64,000 bases of DNA from Elymus sibiricus (taxonomy: Eukaryota; Streptophyta; Magnoliopsida; Poales; Poaceae): NCBI GenBank assembly GCA_039707655.1, contig CM077667.1, forward strand, positions 546,758,222 to 546,822,221, written 5' to 3'. Shown piece after piece: positions 54,046-64,000 of the stretch (its first letter is position 1; every line of letters begins with the position of its first letter). Under the pieces are notes generated by a model. It was given only the letters and a program-made list of their open reading frames with translations, ran no database searches and was not told where the DNA came from. Position numbers and translations under genes: made by a program.

Positions 54046-55800
54046 TGTTGGGGAACGTTACATGGGAAACAAAAAATTTCCTACGAACACCCACGATCTA
54101 TCTATGGAGATGTATAGCTACGAGAGAGGGAGTGCATCTACATACCCATGTAGATCGCTAAGCGGAAGCGTTCAGAAACACGGTTGATGTAGTCATACGT
54201 CTTCACGATCCAATCGCGATCCGTCCCGATCTAGCGCCGAACGGACGGCACCTCCGCATTCTGCACACGTGCAGCTCGATGACGTCTCCGCCTCCTCGAT
54301 CTAGCAAGCGATGTCGGAGTAGTAGATGAGTTCTCCGGCAGCACGACGATGTGGTGGCGGTGGTGGTGGAGCGATCTCAGCAGGACTTCGCCAAGCGCTG
54401 CCGCAGACGCGATCGGAGGAGAAAACTGATCTAGGGAGTGGGAGAGGCTGCCCAAGGCTTGGTGTAGTGGAAGCCCTCCCTCTCCTCTCATATATAGGGG
54501 GAAGGGACGAGAGGGGGGCGCCCTAGGGTTTCCCCTAGGGGTTGGGGCGGCGGCCAGGGGGCTGCCTTGGCCCCCAAGCAAGGTGGGGCGCCCCCCTCCC
54601 TCTAGGGTTGGCCCCCCACCGCCCCCCTAGCCGCATGGGCCTAGGTGGGAGGGGTGCCCAGCCCACCAGGGGCTGGTGCGCACCCCTCACAGCCCATGTG
54701 CCCCCCCGGGGCTGATGGGCCTCTTCCGGTGGACCCCCAGAACCCTCCCGGCACCCCCGATACACTACCGGTGACGACCGAATTCTTTCCGGTGTCCAAA
54801 ACGGAACTTCCCATATATGAATCTTTACCTCCGGACCATTCCGGAACTCCTCATGACGTCCGGGATCTCATCCGGGACTCCGAACAACATTCGGTCACCA
54901 ACATACATAATTCACTAATACCATATCGTCATCGAACGTTAAGCGTGCGGACCCTACGGGTTCGAGAATCATGTAGACATGACCGAGACACCTCTCCGGT
55001 CAATAACCAATAGCGGGACCTGGATGCCCATATTGGTTCCTACATATTCCACGAAGATCTTTATCGGTCGAACCACGATGTCAAGGATTCAATCAATCCC
55101 GTATGCAATTCCCTTTGTCCATCGGTATGTTACTTGCCCGAGATTCGATCGTCGGTATCTCCATACCTAGTTCAATCTCGTTACCGGCCAGTCTCTTTAC
55201 TCGTTCTGTAATACAAGATCCCATGACTAACTCCTTAGTCACATTGCTTGCAAGCTTCTTGTGGTGTTGTATTACCGAGAGGGCCCAGAGATACCTCTCC
55301 GTCATACGGAGTGACAAATCCCAGTCTTGATCCATGCCAACCCAACATACACCCTCGGAGATACTTGTAGAGCACCTTTATGATCACCCAGTTATGAAGT
55401 GACGTTTGATACACACAAGGCATTCCTCCGGTGTCAGGGAGTTGCTTGATCTCATGGTCATAGGAACAGATACTTGACATGAAGAAAGCAGTAGCAATAA
55501 ACTAGTGATACGATCAAATGCTATGCTTATGTTTGGGTCTTATCCATCACATCATTCTCCTAATGATGTGATCCTGTTATCAAATGACAACTCATGTCTA
55601 TGGTTAGGTAACCTTAACCATCTTTGATCAACGAGCTAGTCTAGTAGAGGCTCACTAGGGACACGGTGTCGTCTATGTATCCACACATGTATCTGAGTTT
55701 CCGATCAATACAATTCTAGAATGGATAATAGAAATTTATCATGAACAAGGAAATATGATAATAACCAATTTATTATTGCCTCTAGGGCATATTTCCAACA
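54046..55800 (-). repeat. 5' LTR of the truncated BARE-like Copia
   Basis: 1755 bp, recognised from the BARE/WIS/Angela LTR. A TATA box CTATATA (54497-54491) precedes a ~440-bp transcribed LTR part. The U3 part at 54530-54720 is G/C homopolymer-rich. It faces away from the related LTR at 58913. Confidence 0.9.
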
Positions 55801-56142
55801 CGAGGTATATAGTCCCTGGCAGCTCCACGCGTCCAAAATCTCCGGCTTGCGGGGCGAGTTCTTCTCTTCCCCCCTGTTCGGCAAACAATAATTCTGCCAT
55901 TGACAAGTTCTCGATTGTCGAAGTGTCGCGGGGCCCACAGCATTAATTTCCCTGCCTGAGGATCAATGACACCCCTCGATTCCCGTGTGCCAATGGGAGA
56001 TATCTAGCCCAGTAGTCTTTTACAGAACTGCCTCCAGTAGGTCAAGGGGAAAAACGCCCATTTAAGCAGGCTAAACGTGCCGTAGGCAATACCTTCCACT
56101 TCCTCACCATCGAGAAGCCCTAAAGCTAGAGAAATTGGAAAT
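55801..56142 (+). other. 5' flank of the second Tat antisense gene
   Basis: Non-coding. It probably contains the promoter and leader of the gene that starts at 56143. Its upstream part is cut by the Copia insertion at 55800. Confidence 0.45.
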
Positions 56143-58912
56143 ATGGCGAGCGCCCCAGGTTCCTCCTCGCGCCCTCATGGCCCCCTCCCTGGCGACTGGG
56201 CGAGCTGTTCAGTTTTCCTTCTCCAATTGCGCGATCTTGAGGTATAAGGGTATCTTCCTGGCTCGGATCTAATGTCCACTCGCCCCGGATTGACTTCTGT
56301 GAACGGCGAGGCCTTTGTAGAGAATTCCCCTGCTCAACGCCAGGGAGAGAGGGTATGCCTTGTGTCTGCTGGAGTTTTACGGGATCCAGCTTCACCATCT
56401 CACCCCCGGGTCCATTCTGCACATCTTGGGCTTCGTCGCCCTCTACGAGATGTTCTTAGTCTGCGAGGCCCATTTCGAATTATGGAGAAAGTATTTCTAT
56501 CTCGTCCCCCGCACTCGGGGAGGGACAATCCGGGAAGTGGGTGGAGCCGAAGTATAGCGCATAGCCGGGACGGGGTATCCCATTGGGACCCCGAAGAAGG
56601 AATCCGAAGAATGGACCTCGGAGTGGTTTTATATTGAGGACGTCCACCTATTCGACCCAGCTCGGAGGGGTCTGCCCGAATACTCCGACGCTCCTTTAAA
56701 GAAACGGTTCAATTGGCGACCGAAGAGTTCCTCCCAAGAGGAGAGCACCGAAGTAAGGCGTCTAGCCGCCTAGGTGAGGTTACTGGCTCACAGTAAGTTA
56801 ACCATCATCAACATGATGGCTGCTGTCATTACTCGATGCGTCCAACCCCTTCAACAAAGGACGCACCCCCTGTGGCGTTACAACGGAACAAGCGACACAA
56901 CCCGCTCCAAACGGCAAGGGCCCGCCAACCAGGCGGCAATGGCGGCCATACTGGCCGATATCTTTAAAGGAGAAAAAGAAGAGTTTGCTCGCCTGAAGGT
57001 CAGGGATGGCTATTCGAGTCATAACCCCATCGAATGGGTAAGTTTAGTCATGTTTCCATAGTTCGGATGTTTATGTCCAATTTTGCTGATCAAAACTTTT
57101 GACTTTCCGCACAAAACTGGAGGCGTTGGATCGAGACAGTCAACTGCCCGGCTCCTCAACCAGAGCATTATTCTCGTAATGATGATCCCAGATTTCACTA
57201 TGATCCAGAGATGTTGATTGACTTTGAGGACGGGGTCTTTTTCCAAGAGAGCCTTGACGGCTCGAAGGTGGCCCTTCTGGCCAATCACCCCGGACCACTC
57301 CCTTCCTCTGCTGTAAGTAAAAAGAAGGCTTCTTCCGGAAAAGGGCGCATGCCTCCCGTCATTCCGAGTACGCTGACTTCTACTCCCAAGGGTCGTCGGA
57401 CCACGCGCCGAACATCGTCGAGAGCTACACCGGTTGGCTCCGTACCGAACGACGGCATGATTCCACCGTGTGGGACGACTACGGGAACCACCTCGACCGT
57501 CTCCCCGATCAAGAGGTACCTTATATTAACCTTGTAGTTCGGTCATTATCATAATTGCCGGGCGTGCTCATAATTTTTTTTGCCAAAATATTCAGGAGAC
57601 GAGTACAGCCACCTTCATCCGAGGACGTCACCGAGGCGCCAGGTGGCCATCATGAGCCAAGGTCTTCGGCATAGGCTGAAGTTAATGTGGAGGTCCCTGT
57701 TGTGGACCAGCTTCCTGAGGATTCCGGGGACGTCTCGGTTACTAACTCCGAGGTCGAGAGTGTGATGAATCACCGACGATGAAAGGAGTCACTGCGCCAC
57801 CCAGTATTTTCCGAACAAGAGTTTAATTCTCTTAATTCGATGGACGCATACCTCGGCGCCGCCCGAGCAGGATTCGAGGGAGCCGCCAAACTAATGTCAA
57901 CCAACCTGAAGGTGAGTGATCAGTTTTGACAACCGAACACAAATCCTAACCCAGTAGCCCCCGAGCCTTAATTTGGTCGGTACGGCCGAGTTAAGGGTCT
58001 AAATATTGTTTCGTTATTATGTAGGCCTCAAGGCAACAAAACGAGAAGTTGTCCGAGGATCTTGAGTTGAGCCGGACACAGTTGCAAACCGCGAAGGTCG
58101 AACTTGAGGAGGTGAAAAAGTTCACCAAAGAAGTACACGGTGAGTAAAAAGTATTTCTATGTGCCGAATTGTTTGGGACACACTTTCTAATGAAAGATTG
58201 CTTTATAGTAGCTGAGTCCATAGGTCAGCTGCAGAAGGATTTGGATGTGGCCCGAGAATCTCAAAGGTATGCCGAATCTCAGTGTGAGGCCGGCCGCCGT
58301 GTACTGAACCGGAGTCATGAGGAAAAGAACCAGCTCAAGGCGGAAAACCAGCGACAAGCCGAAGAAATTGAGAGTTTGAAAACTCAATTGGCACAGGCCC
58401 AAGAAGAGAACCAGAGATTAAAGGGTGGCATGTTCTGTAAGTGAAATTCTAACCCTGTACTTCCATAAAGTATGTTTATTGTAAGAGGCATGCCACGTCT
58501 CTTTGTTTAGGTCTCCTGACCGGGCGTCCCGAGGAAGAAGCCAGCTCATTCGGTGGGAACCTGCTGAAGGAACTGTCCGTCGTGCACGAGCGAGCTCGGA
58601 AAGCCATGAGGAGTATGACCAAGGCACTCTGGCCCACCAAGATGCCTCTGGAAGGGATGGCTGAGCTGGCCGATCGATTTAAGGGAGCTCAACGTCGCTT
58701 TGAGCTATGGAAGACATCGGCTTGTCAAGAGGGAGCACGGGCGGCATGGGCAATGGTGAAGACCCGCTTTACCAAACTCAACCCAGAGCACTTGGCTCGG
58801 GTTGGGCCGGTAGGGCCGGATGCTCAAGGGGTGCCACTTCATTTGGTCTATGACCAACTGATGCCCGCCGCTCGTATTTCGCAGGAAGATTGCGCACTGG
58901 ATATCATAATAG
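56143..58912 (+). pseudogene. second Tat-type antisense gene (Transposase_28 domain plus coiled coil), fragment
   Basis: The ATG at 56143 (MASAPGSSSRPHGPLPGDW) opens a frame with a TAA at 56245. A deletion/frame change near 56370 then leads into the PF04195 core (LLEFYGIQLHHLTPGSILHI, FVALYEMFLVCEAHFELWRK). Exon 1 ends near 57036 (GTAAGT). Later exons give RWIETVNCPAPQPEHYSRND, a Ser/Thr/Pro linker, and coiled-coil exons (58024-58140; 58209-58438, KDLDVARESQRYAESQCE; 58510-58900, KALWPTKMPLEGM). The order equals that of the gene at 8753-12556, but the sequence is strongly diverged, so it comes from another Tat family. The gene is cut by the Copia at 58913. Several stops occur (also TAG ~56556). 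Confidence 0.82.
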
Positions 58913-60049
58913 TGTTGGAAATATGCCCTAGAGGCAATAATAAATTGGTTATTATTATATTTCCTTGTTCATGATAATCGTTTATTATCCATGCTATAAT
59001 TGTATTGATTGGAAACTCAAATACATGTGTGGGTACATAGACAACACTGTGTCCCTAGTAAGCCTCTAGTTGACTAGCTTGTTGATCAAAGATGGTTAAG
59101 GTTTCCTAGCCATGGACATGAGATGTCATTTGATAACGGGATCACATCATTAGGAGAATGATGTGATGGACAAGACCCAAACTGTAAACGTAGCATTTGA
59201 TCGTGTCAGTTTATTGCTATTGTTTTCTGCATGTCAAGTATCTGTTCCTTTGACCATGAGATCATGCAACTCACTGACACCGGAGGAATACCTTGTGTGT
59301 ATCAAACGTCGCAACGTAACTGGGTGACTATAAAGGTGCTCTACAGGTATCTCCGAGGGTGTCTGTTGGGTTGGCATGGATCAAGACTGGGATTTGTTAC
59401 TCTGTGTGACGGAGAGGTATCTCAGGGCCCACTCGGTAATACAACATCACAATGAGCCTTGCAAGCAATGTGACTAAAGTGTTAGCCACGAGATCTTGTA
59501 TTACGGAACGAGTAAAGAGACTTGCCGGTAACGAGATTGAACTAGGTATAGTGATACCGACGATCGAATCTCGGGCAAGTAACATACCGAAGAACAAAGG
59601 GAACAGCATACGGGATTAACTGAATCCTTGACATAGAGGTTCGACCGATAAAGATCTTCGTAGAATATGTAGGAGCCAATATGGGCATCCAGGTCCCGCT
59701 ATTGGTTATTGATCGTAGAAGTGTCTCGGTCATGTCTACATAGTTCTCGAACCCGCAGGGTCTACACACTTAACGTTTGGTGACGATTAGTATAATTGAG
59801 TTATTATGTTGGTGACCGAAAGTTGTTCGGAGTCCCGGATAAGATCCCGGACATGACGAGGATCTCCGGAAGAGTCCGGAGGTAAAGATTGATATATGTG
59901 ATAATAGTGTTTCGATCTCCGGAAGAGTTCCAGAGTTCACCGGAAGGGGTTCCGGATGTTTGCCGAAGTGTTCGGGTGCAGCAACACTTTATATGGGCCA
60001 AAGGGATAAAGCCCACGAGGTATTGGAAAGTGCAAAAGTAGTTTTGCTG

Positions 60050-60175
60050 CCGCGTAAGCGGTACTACCGCTTGTGTGAAGCGGTACTACCGCCCGAGCGG
60101 TACTACCGCTTGTGTGAAGCGGTACTACCGCCCAAGCGGTACTACCGCTTGTGTGAAGCGGTACTACCGCTTGTG
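60050..60175 (+). repeat. palindromic minisatellite in the LTR
   Basis: Six copies of AGCGGTACTACCGC(T/C), each a perfect 7-bp inverted repeat around one C, are separated by TGTGTGA or CCGA/CCAA linkers. They lie ~130 bp upstream of the LTR TATA box. Confidence 0.9.
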
Positions 60176-60301
60176 TGCGGCTGTGCACGGTTCGGCAGGG
60201 ATCCGAGTTGGACTCTTTCCCTGCGGGCCAAACCGACCTTGTGCGGGCAAAACCGACCTAGAGGAGGCTTTTACTCCAAGTTTAGACCCCAAGGCTCAAC
60301 A

Positions 60302-60310
60302 TATAAATAG
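60302..60310 (+). promoter_or_regulatory. TATA box of the Copia LTR
   Basis: TATAAATAG followed by AGGGGCAGGG, in the position of the BARE promoter. Transcription should start near 60335. Confidence 0.75.
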
Positions 60311-60790
60311 AGGGGCAGGGCTAGCACACGGGACACATCAAGATTTCCCCAAGCCGTGTGCGGCAACCCTAACCCTCTAGTTCCTCCGTCATAATCTCCG
60401 TAGCGCTTGGCGAAGCCCTGCAGAGATTGTTCCTCACCACCATCACCACGCCGTCGTGCTGCTGGAACTCAACCACTACTTCACCATCGCTCGCTGGATC
60501 GAGGAGGTGAAGGCGTCATCAAGCCGTACGTGTGTTGAACGCGGAGGTGCCGTCCGTTCGGCACTAGATCGGAAGGATCGTGATTGGATCGCGGGACGCT
60601 CGGTGATTTGGATCGCGAAGACGTTCGACTACATCAACCGCGTTTATTAACGCTTCCGCTTAGCGATCTACAAGGGTATGTAGATTCACTCTCCCTCTCG
60701 TAGATGCTCATCACCATGGATAGATCTTATGTGTGCGTAGGAAAATTTTTGTTTCCCATGCAACGTTCCCCAACAGTGGCATCATGAGCT

Positions 60791-62055
60791 AGGTCTATGC
60801 GTAGATGAGATCTCGAGTAGAACACAAACGAGTTGTGGGCGTGGGTGTATACATATTGCTTGCCGTTACTAGTTGATATTTGATTCGGCGGTACTGTGAG
60901 ATGAAGCGGCCCGGACCGACATTACGCGTACACTTACGCGAGACAGGTTCTTTCAACTAACATGTAACTTCGTTGCATAAAGATGGCTAGCGGGTGTCTG
61001 TCTCTCTCACTTTAGTTGAATCGATTTCAATGAAGAGGGTTCTTTTAGAAGATCAAAAAGCAATCACTACACCACGTTGTGGTTTTGCGTAGGTAAGAAC
61101 GGTTCTTGCAAACCCATAGCAGCCACGTAAAATTTGCAACAACAATTAGAGGACGTCTAACTTGTTTTTGCAGGGTATGTTGTGATGTGATATGGCCAAT
61201 TACATGATGAGATATATGTGATGTATGAGATGATCATGTGTTGTATAGAATATCACGACTTGCATGTCGATGAATATGGCAACTGGCAGGAGCCATAGAG
61301 TTGTCTTTAATTATTGTATGACCTGCGTGTCAATCATTAAGCGCTATGTAATGCTTTACTTTATCGCTAAACGTTAGCAATAGTCGTGGAAGCAACAGTC
61401 GGCGCGACAACCTTATGGCGACACGTTGATGGAGATCAAGATGATGGAGATCATGGTGTCATGCCGGTGACGATGGAGATCATGCCGGTGCTTTGGAGAT
61501 GGAGATCAAAAGCACAAGTTCATGGCCATATCATGTCACTTATGATTTGCATGTGATGTTAATCCTTTTATGCATCTTATTTTGCTTAGGACGACGGTAG
61601 CATTATAAGGTGATCCCTCACTTAAATTTCAAGGTAAATTGTGTTCTCCCCAAGTGTGCACCGTTGCGAAAGTTCGTCGTTTCGAGACACGCCGTGATGA
61701 TCGGGTGTGATAGACTCTACGTTCGCATACAACGGGTGCAAGCCATGTTGCACGTGCGGAACACTCGGGTTAAACTTGACGAGCCTAGCATGTACAGACA
61801 TGGCCTCGGAACACAAGAGACCGAAAGGTCGAACATGAGTCATATAGTAGATATGATCAACATGAAGATGTTCACCATTGAAACCACCTCAACTCACGTG
61901 ATGATCGGACTTGAGTTGGTGGATTTGGATCATGTTACACTCGAATGACCGGAGGGATGTCAATTTGAGTGGGAGTTTTTAAGTAATATGATTAACTAAA
62001 CTCATTATCTAGAACAATAGTCTAAGTTGTCTTTGCTATATTTATGTTGTAGATC
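60791..62055 (+). other. untranslated leader of the right-hand Copia
   Basis: About 1.26 kb between primer site and gag with no long frame, matching the leader of the left copy in length and sequence style. Confidence 0.75.
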
Positions 62056-64000
62056 ATGGCTCGCGCAGTAGCACCCCTGAATTTTAATGCGTTCCTAGAG
62101 AAAGCTAAGTTGAAAGATGATGGAAGTAACTTTGTGGACTGGGCCCGTAATCTAAGGATTATCCTTACGGCTTCCCAGAAGGCTTATGTCCTTGATGCAC
62201 CGCTTGGTGATCCACCCGCTCCAGTTGAGTCTCTAGACGTTGTGAACGCCTGGCAGGCTCGTTCTGATGATTACTCAATAGTTCAATGTGCAATGTTGTA
62301 TGGCTTAGAACCGGGACTTCAAAGACGTTTTGAACGTCATGGAGCATATGAGATGTTCCAGGAGTTGAAGTTTATCTTTCAGAAGAATGCCCGGATCGAG
62401 AGATATGAGATCTCCGATAAGTTCTATGCTTGCAAGATGGAGGAGAACGGGTCTATCAGTGATCACGTGCTCAGAATGTCTGGGTACTCCACCCGTCTGG
62501 CTGAGTTAGGGATGCCCCTTCCGCCAGAGGCTATCACTGACAGAGTTCTTCAATCATTGCCGCCTAGCTACAAGAGCTTCGTGTTGAACTATAACATGCA
62601 CGGGATGAACAAGTCAGTCGCCGAGCTGTTTGCGATGCTGAAAGTCGCTGAGTCTGAAATTCAGAAGGAGCATCAAGTGTTGATGGTCAATAAAACCACT
62701 AGTTTCAAGAAAAATGGCAAGGGTAAGAAGGGTAACTCTAAGAAGAGTGGCAAAGCAGTTGCTCCTCTCGTGAAGAAACCCAAGGCTGGACCCAAACCAG
62801 AAACTGTGTGTTTTCATTGCAAGGGAACTGGACACTGGAAGCGGAATTGCCCCAAGTATTTGGCTGACAAGAAGGCGGCCAACAACAAACAAGGTATATA
62901 TGATATACATGTTATTGATGTGTACCTTACCAACTCTCGTTGTAGTGCCTGGGTATTTGATACCGGTGCGGTTGCTCATATTTGCAACTCAAAACAGGAA
63001 CTGCGGAATAGACGGAGGCTGGCAAAGGACGAAGTGACGATGCGCGTGGGAAATGGTTCCAAGGTTGATGTGATCGCCGTCGGCACGCTCGCTCTTCGAT
63101 TACCGTCGGGATTAGTGATGAACCTAAATAAGTGTTATTTGGTGCCTGCGTTAAGCATGAACATTATATCTGGATCTTGTTTATTGCGAGACGGTTACTC
63201 ATTTAAATCAGAGAATAATGGTTGTTCTATTTATATGAGTAATATCTTTTATGGTCATGCACCCAATGTGAGGGGTTTATTCTTGTTGAATCTCGATAGT
63301 AATGATACACATGTTCATAACATTGATGCCAAAAGATGTAGAATTGATAATGATAATACCACTTTCTTGTGGCACTGCCGTTTAGGTCATATTGGCGTAA
63401 AACGCATGAGGAAGCTCCATGCTGATGGACTTTTGGAGTCACTTGATTTTGAATCACTTGACACATGTGAGCCATGCCTCATGGGCAAGATGACTAAAAC
63501 GCCGTTCTCTGGAATAATGGAACGGGCAAGTGACTTATTGGAAATCATACATAGTGATGTGTGCGGTCCGATGAGCATTGAGGCGCGCGGTGGTTATCGT
63601 TACTTTCTCACCTTCACTGATGACTTAAGTAGATATGGGTATATTTACTTAATGAAACACAAGTCTGAAACATTTGAAAAGTTCAAACAATTTCAGAGTG
63701 AAGTTGAGAATCATCGTAACAAGAAGATTAAATTCCTACGATCTGATCGAGGAGGAGAATATCTGAGTTATGAGTTTGGCAGTCACTTAAGACAATGTGG
63801 AATTGTTTCACAATTAACACCGCCTGGAACACCACAGCGTAATGGTGTGTCCGAACGTCGTAATCGAACCTTATTGGATATGGTGCGATCTATGATGTCT
63901 CTTGCCGATTTGCCACTATCGTTTTGGGGTTATGCATTAGAGACAGCTGCATTCACTTTAAATAGGGCACCATCGAAATCCGTTGAGACAACGCCATATG
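62056..64000 (+). CDS. Copia gag-pol polyprotein, 5' part, uninterrupted to window end
   Basis: From the ATG at 62056 (MARAVAPLNFNAFLEK) all 648 codons to the window end are open. Gag is followed by a complete zinc knuckle (C252, C255, H260, C265), the aspartic protease DTGA (D302), the integrase zinc finger (H440, H445, C471, C474) and a full catalytic triad D501, D564, E600 with the expected 35-residue D-E spacing. RT and RNase H lie beyond the window. The polyprotein packages element RNA, is cleaved by its own protease and integrates cDNA. Compared with the left copy it has all ligand residues and no stop, so it could be active. Confidence 0.93.
   Translation, partial: MARAVAPLNFNAFLEKAKLKDDGSNFVDWARNLRIILTASQKAYVLDAPLGDPPAPVESLDVVNAWQARSDDYSIVQCAMLYGLEPGLQRRFERHGAYEMFQELKFIFQKNARIERYEISDKFYACKMEENGSISDHVLRMSGYSTRLAELGMPLPPEAITDRVLQSLPPSYKSFVLNYNMHGMNKSVAELFAMLKVAESEIQKEHQVLMVNKTTSFKKNGKGKKGNSKKSGKAVAPLVKKPKAGPKPETVCFHCKGTGHWKRNCPKYLADKKAANNKQGIYDIHVIDVYLTNSRCSAWVFDTGAVAHICNSKQELRNRRRLAKDEVTMRVGNGSKVDVIAVGTLALRLPSGLVMNLNKCYLVPALSMNIISGSCLLRDGYSFKSENNGCSIYMSNIFYGHAPNVRGLFLLNLDSNDTHVHNIDAKRCRIDNDNTTFLWHCRLGHIGVKRMRKLHADGLLESLDFESLDTCEPCLMGKMTKTPFSGIMERASDLLEIIHSDVCGPMSIEARGGYRYFLTFTDDLSRYGYIYLMKHKSETFEKFKQFQSEVENHRNKKIKFLRSDRGGEYLSYEFGSHLRQCGIVSQLTPPGTPQRNGVSERRNRTLLDMVRSMMSLADLPLSFWGYALETAAFTLNRAPSKSVETTPY

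Larger units (their letters stand above)
49372..55800 (-). mobile_element. BARE-1/WIS/Angela-type Copia, 3' truncated
   Basis: The 5' LTR is 54046-55800 (TGTTGGAAATATGCCCTAGA at its start, CGTTCCCCAACA at its end), the primer site GTGGCATCATGAGC (54044-54031) and gag-pol 52768-49372. The distal RNase H and 3' LTR are gone; the sequence ends at 49371/49372 against the Gypsy LTR. Gag-pol holds several nonsense codons, so it is inactive. Confidence 0.92.
58913..60775 (+). repeat. 5' LTR of the right-hand BARE-like Copia
   Basis: 1863 bp, from TGTTGGAAATATGCCC to GTTCCCCAACA. It contains a palindromic minisatellite (60050-60175) and a TATA box (60302). The outer parts are very similar to the minus-strand LTR at 54046-55800, but the segment upstream of TATA is unrelated, so the two copies belong to different subfamilies. 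Confidence 0.92.
58913..64000 (+). mobile_element. BARE-1/WIS/Angela-type Copia, apparently intact within the window
   Basis: The 5' LTR is 58913-60775, the primer site GTGGCATCATGAGC from 60776, the leader to 62055, and gag-pol is open from 62056 to the window end. The element continues beyond 64000, so the 3' LTR and target duplication cannot be checked. It inserted into the second Tat antisense gene. Confidence 0.93.

Overview
This is plant nuclear DNA from a large, repeat-dominated grass genome, almost certainly a Triticeae grass (wheat, Aegilops or barley group). The basis is BARE-1/WIS/Angela-type Copia elements, Tat-lineage Gypsy elements, a CACTA with GTGGCGGG subterminal repeats, a gene-capturing Helitron, spliced genes with GT-AG introns, and expanded grass families (DUF4220/DUF594, class III peroxidases). 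Only one host gene looks intact: a two-exon secreted class III peroxidase at 36889-38103 on the minus strand. Other host-derived sequence is broken or fragmentary.

Left third (1-24093). A DUF4220-DUF594 gene on the plus strand is cut in two (1074-1556 and 23070-24093) by a nested stack of transposons. The outermost insertion is a ~4.0 kb coding-free TG..CA element, probably a solo long LTR (1557-23069 including what landed in it). A 4271-bp CACTA (1984-6254, target duplication GAT) and a complete 13252-bp Tat-type Gypsy (7629-20880, LTRs of 578 bp, target duplication TAAGA) later inserted into it. The Gypsy is in minus orientation. It carries a decayed gag-pol, a hairpin-rich 142-bp tandem array, and a seven-exon gene running antisense to gag-pol with its own TATA box. 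The seven exons add up to exactly 919 codons.

Middle (24094-41160). A ~3.2 kb Helitron (24175-27392) carries same-strand exon fragments of two unrelated host genes, an ESCRT-III SNF7/VPS32 gene and a plastid dicarboxylate translocator. Its pre-insertion site can be read from a nearby duplicate. Then follow MITEs, a single-exon NPF (NRT1/PTR) remnant, a non-LTR retroposon with a 16-bp target duplication, a truncated hAT transposase, a frameshifted grass hypothetical gene, the peroxidase with a duplicated upstream region, and an AT-rich TTCAT-repeat element.

Right third (41160-64000) is retrotransposon on retrotransposon. There is a plus-strand Copia LTR fragment, a Tat-like Gypsy remnant with no gag-pol but many hairpin and tandem arrays and a GC-rich block, and a truncated minus-strand BARE-like Copia (49372-55800). 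Next comes a fragment of a second Tat antisense gene (56143-58912). Last is a plus-strand BARE-like Copia (58913 to the window end) whose gag-pol frame is open for 648 codons and leaves the window uninterrupted.

Family assignments are from recognised protein motifs and recalled sequence, not from a database search.
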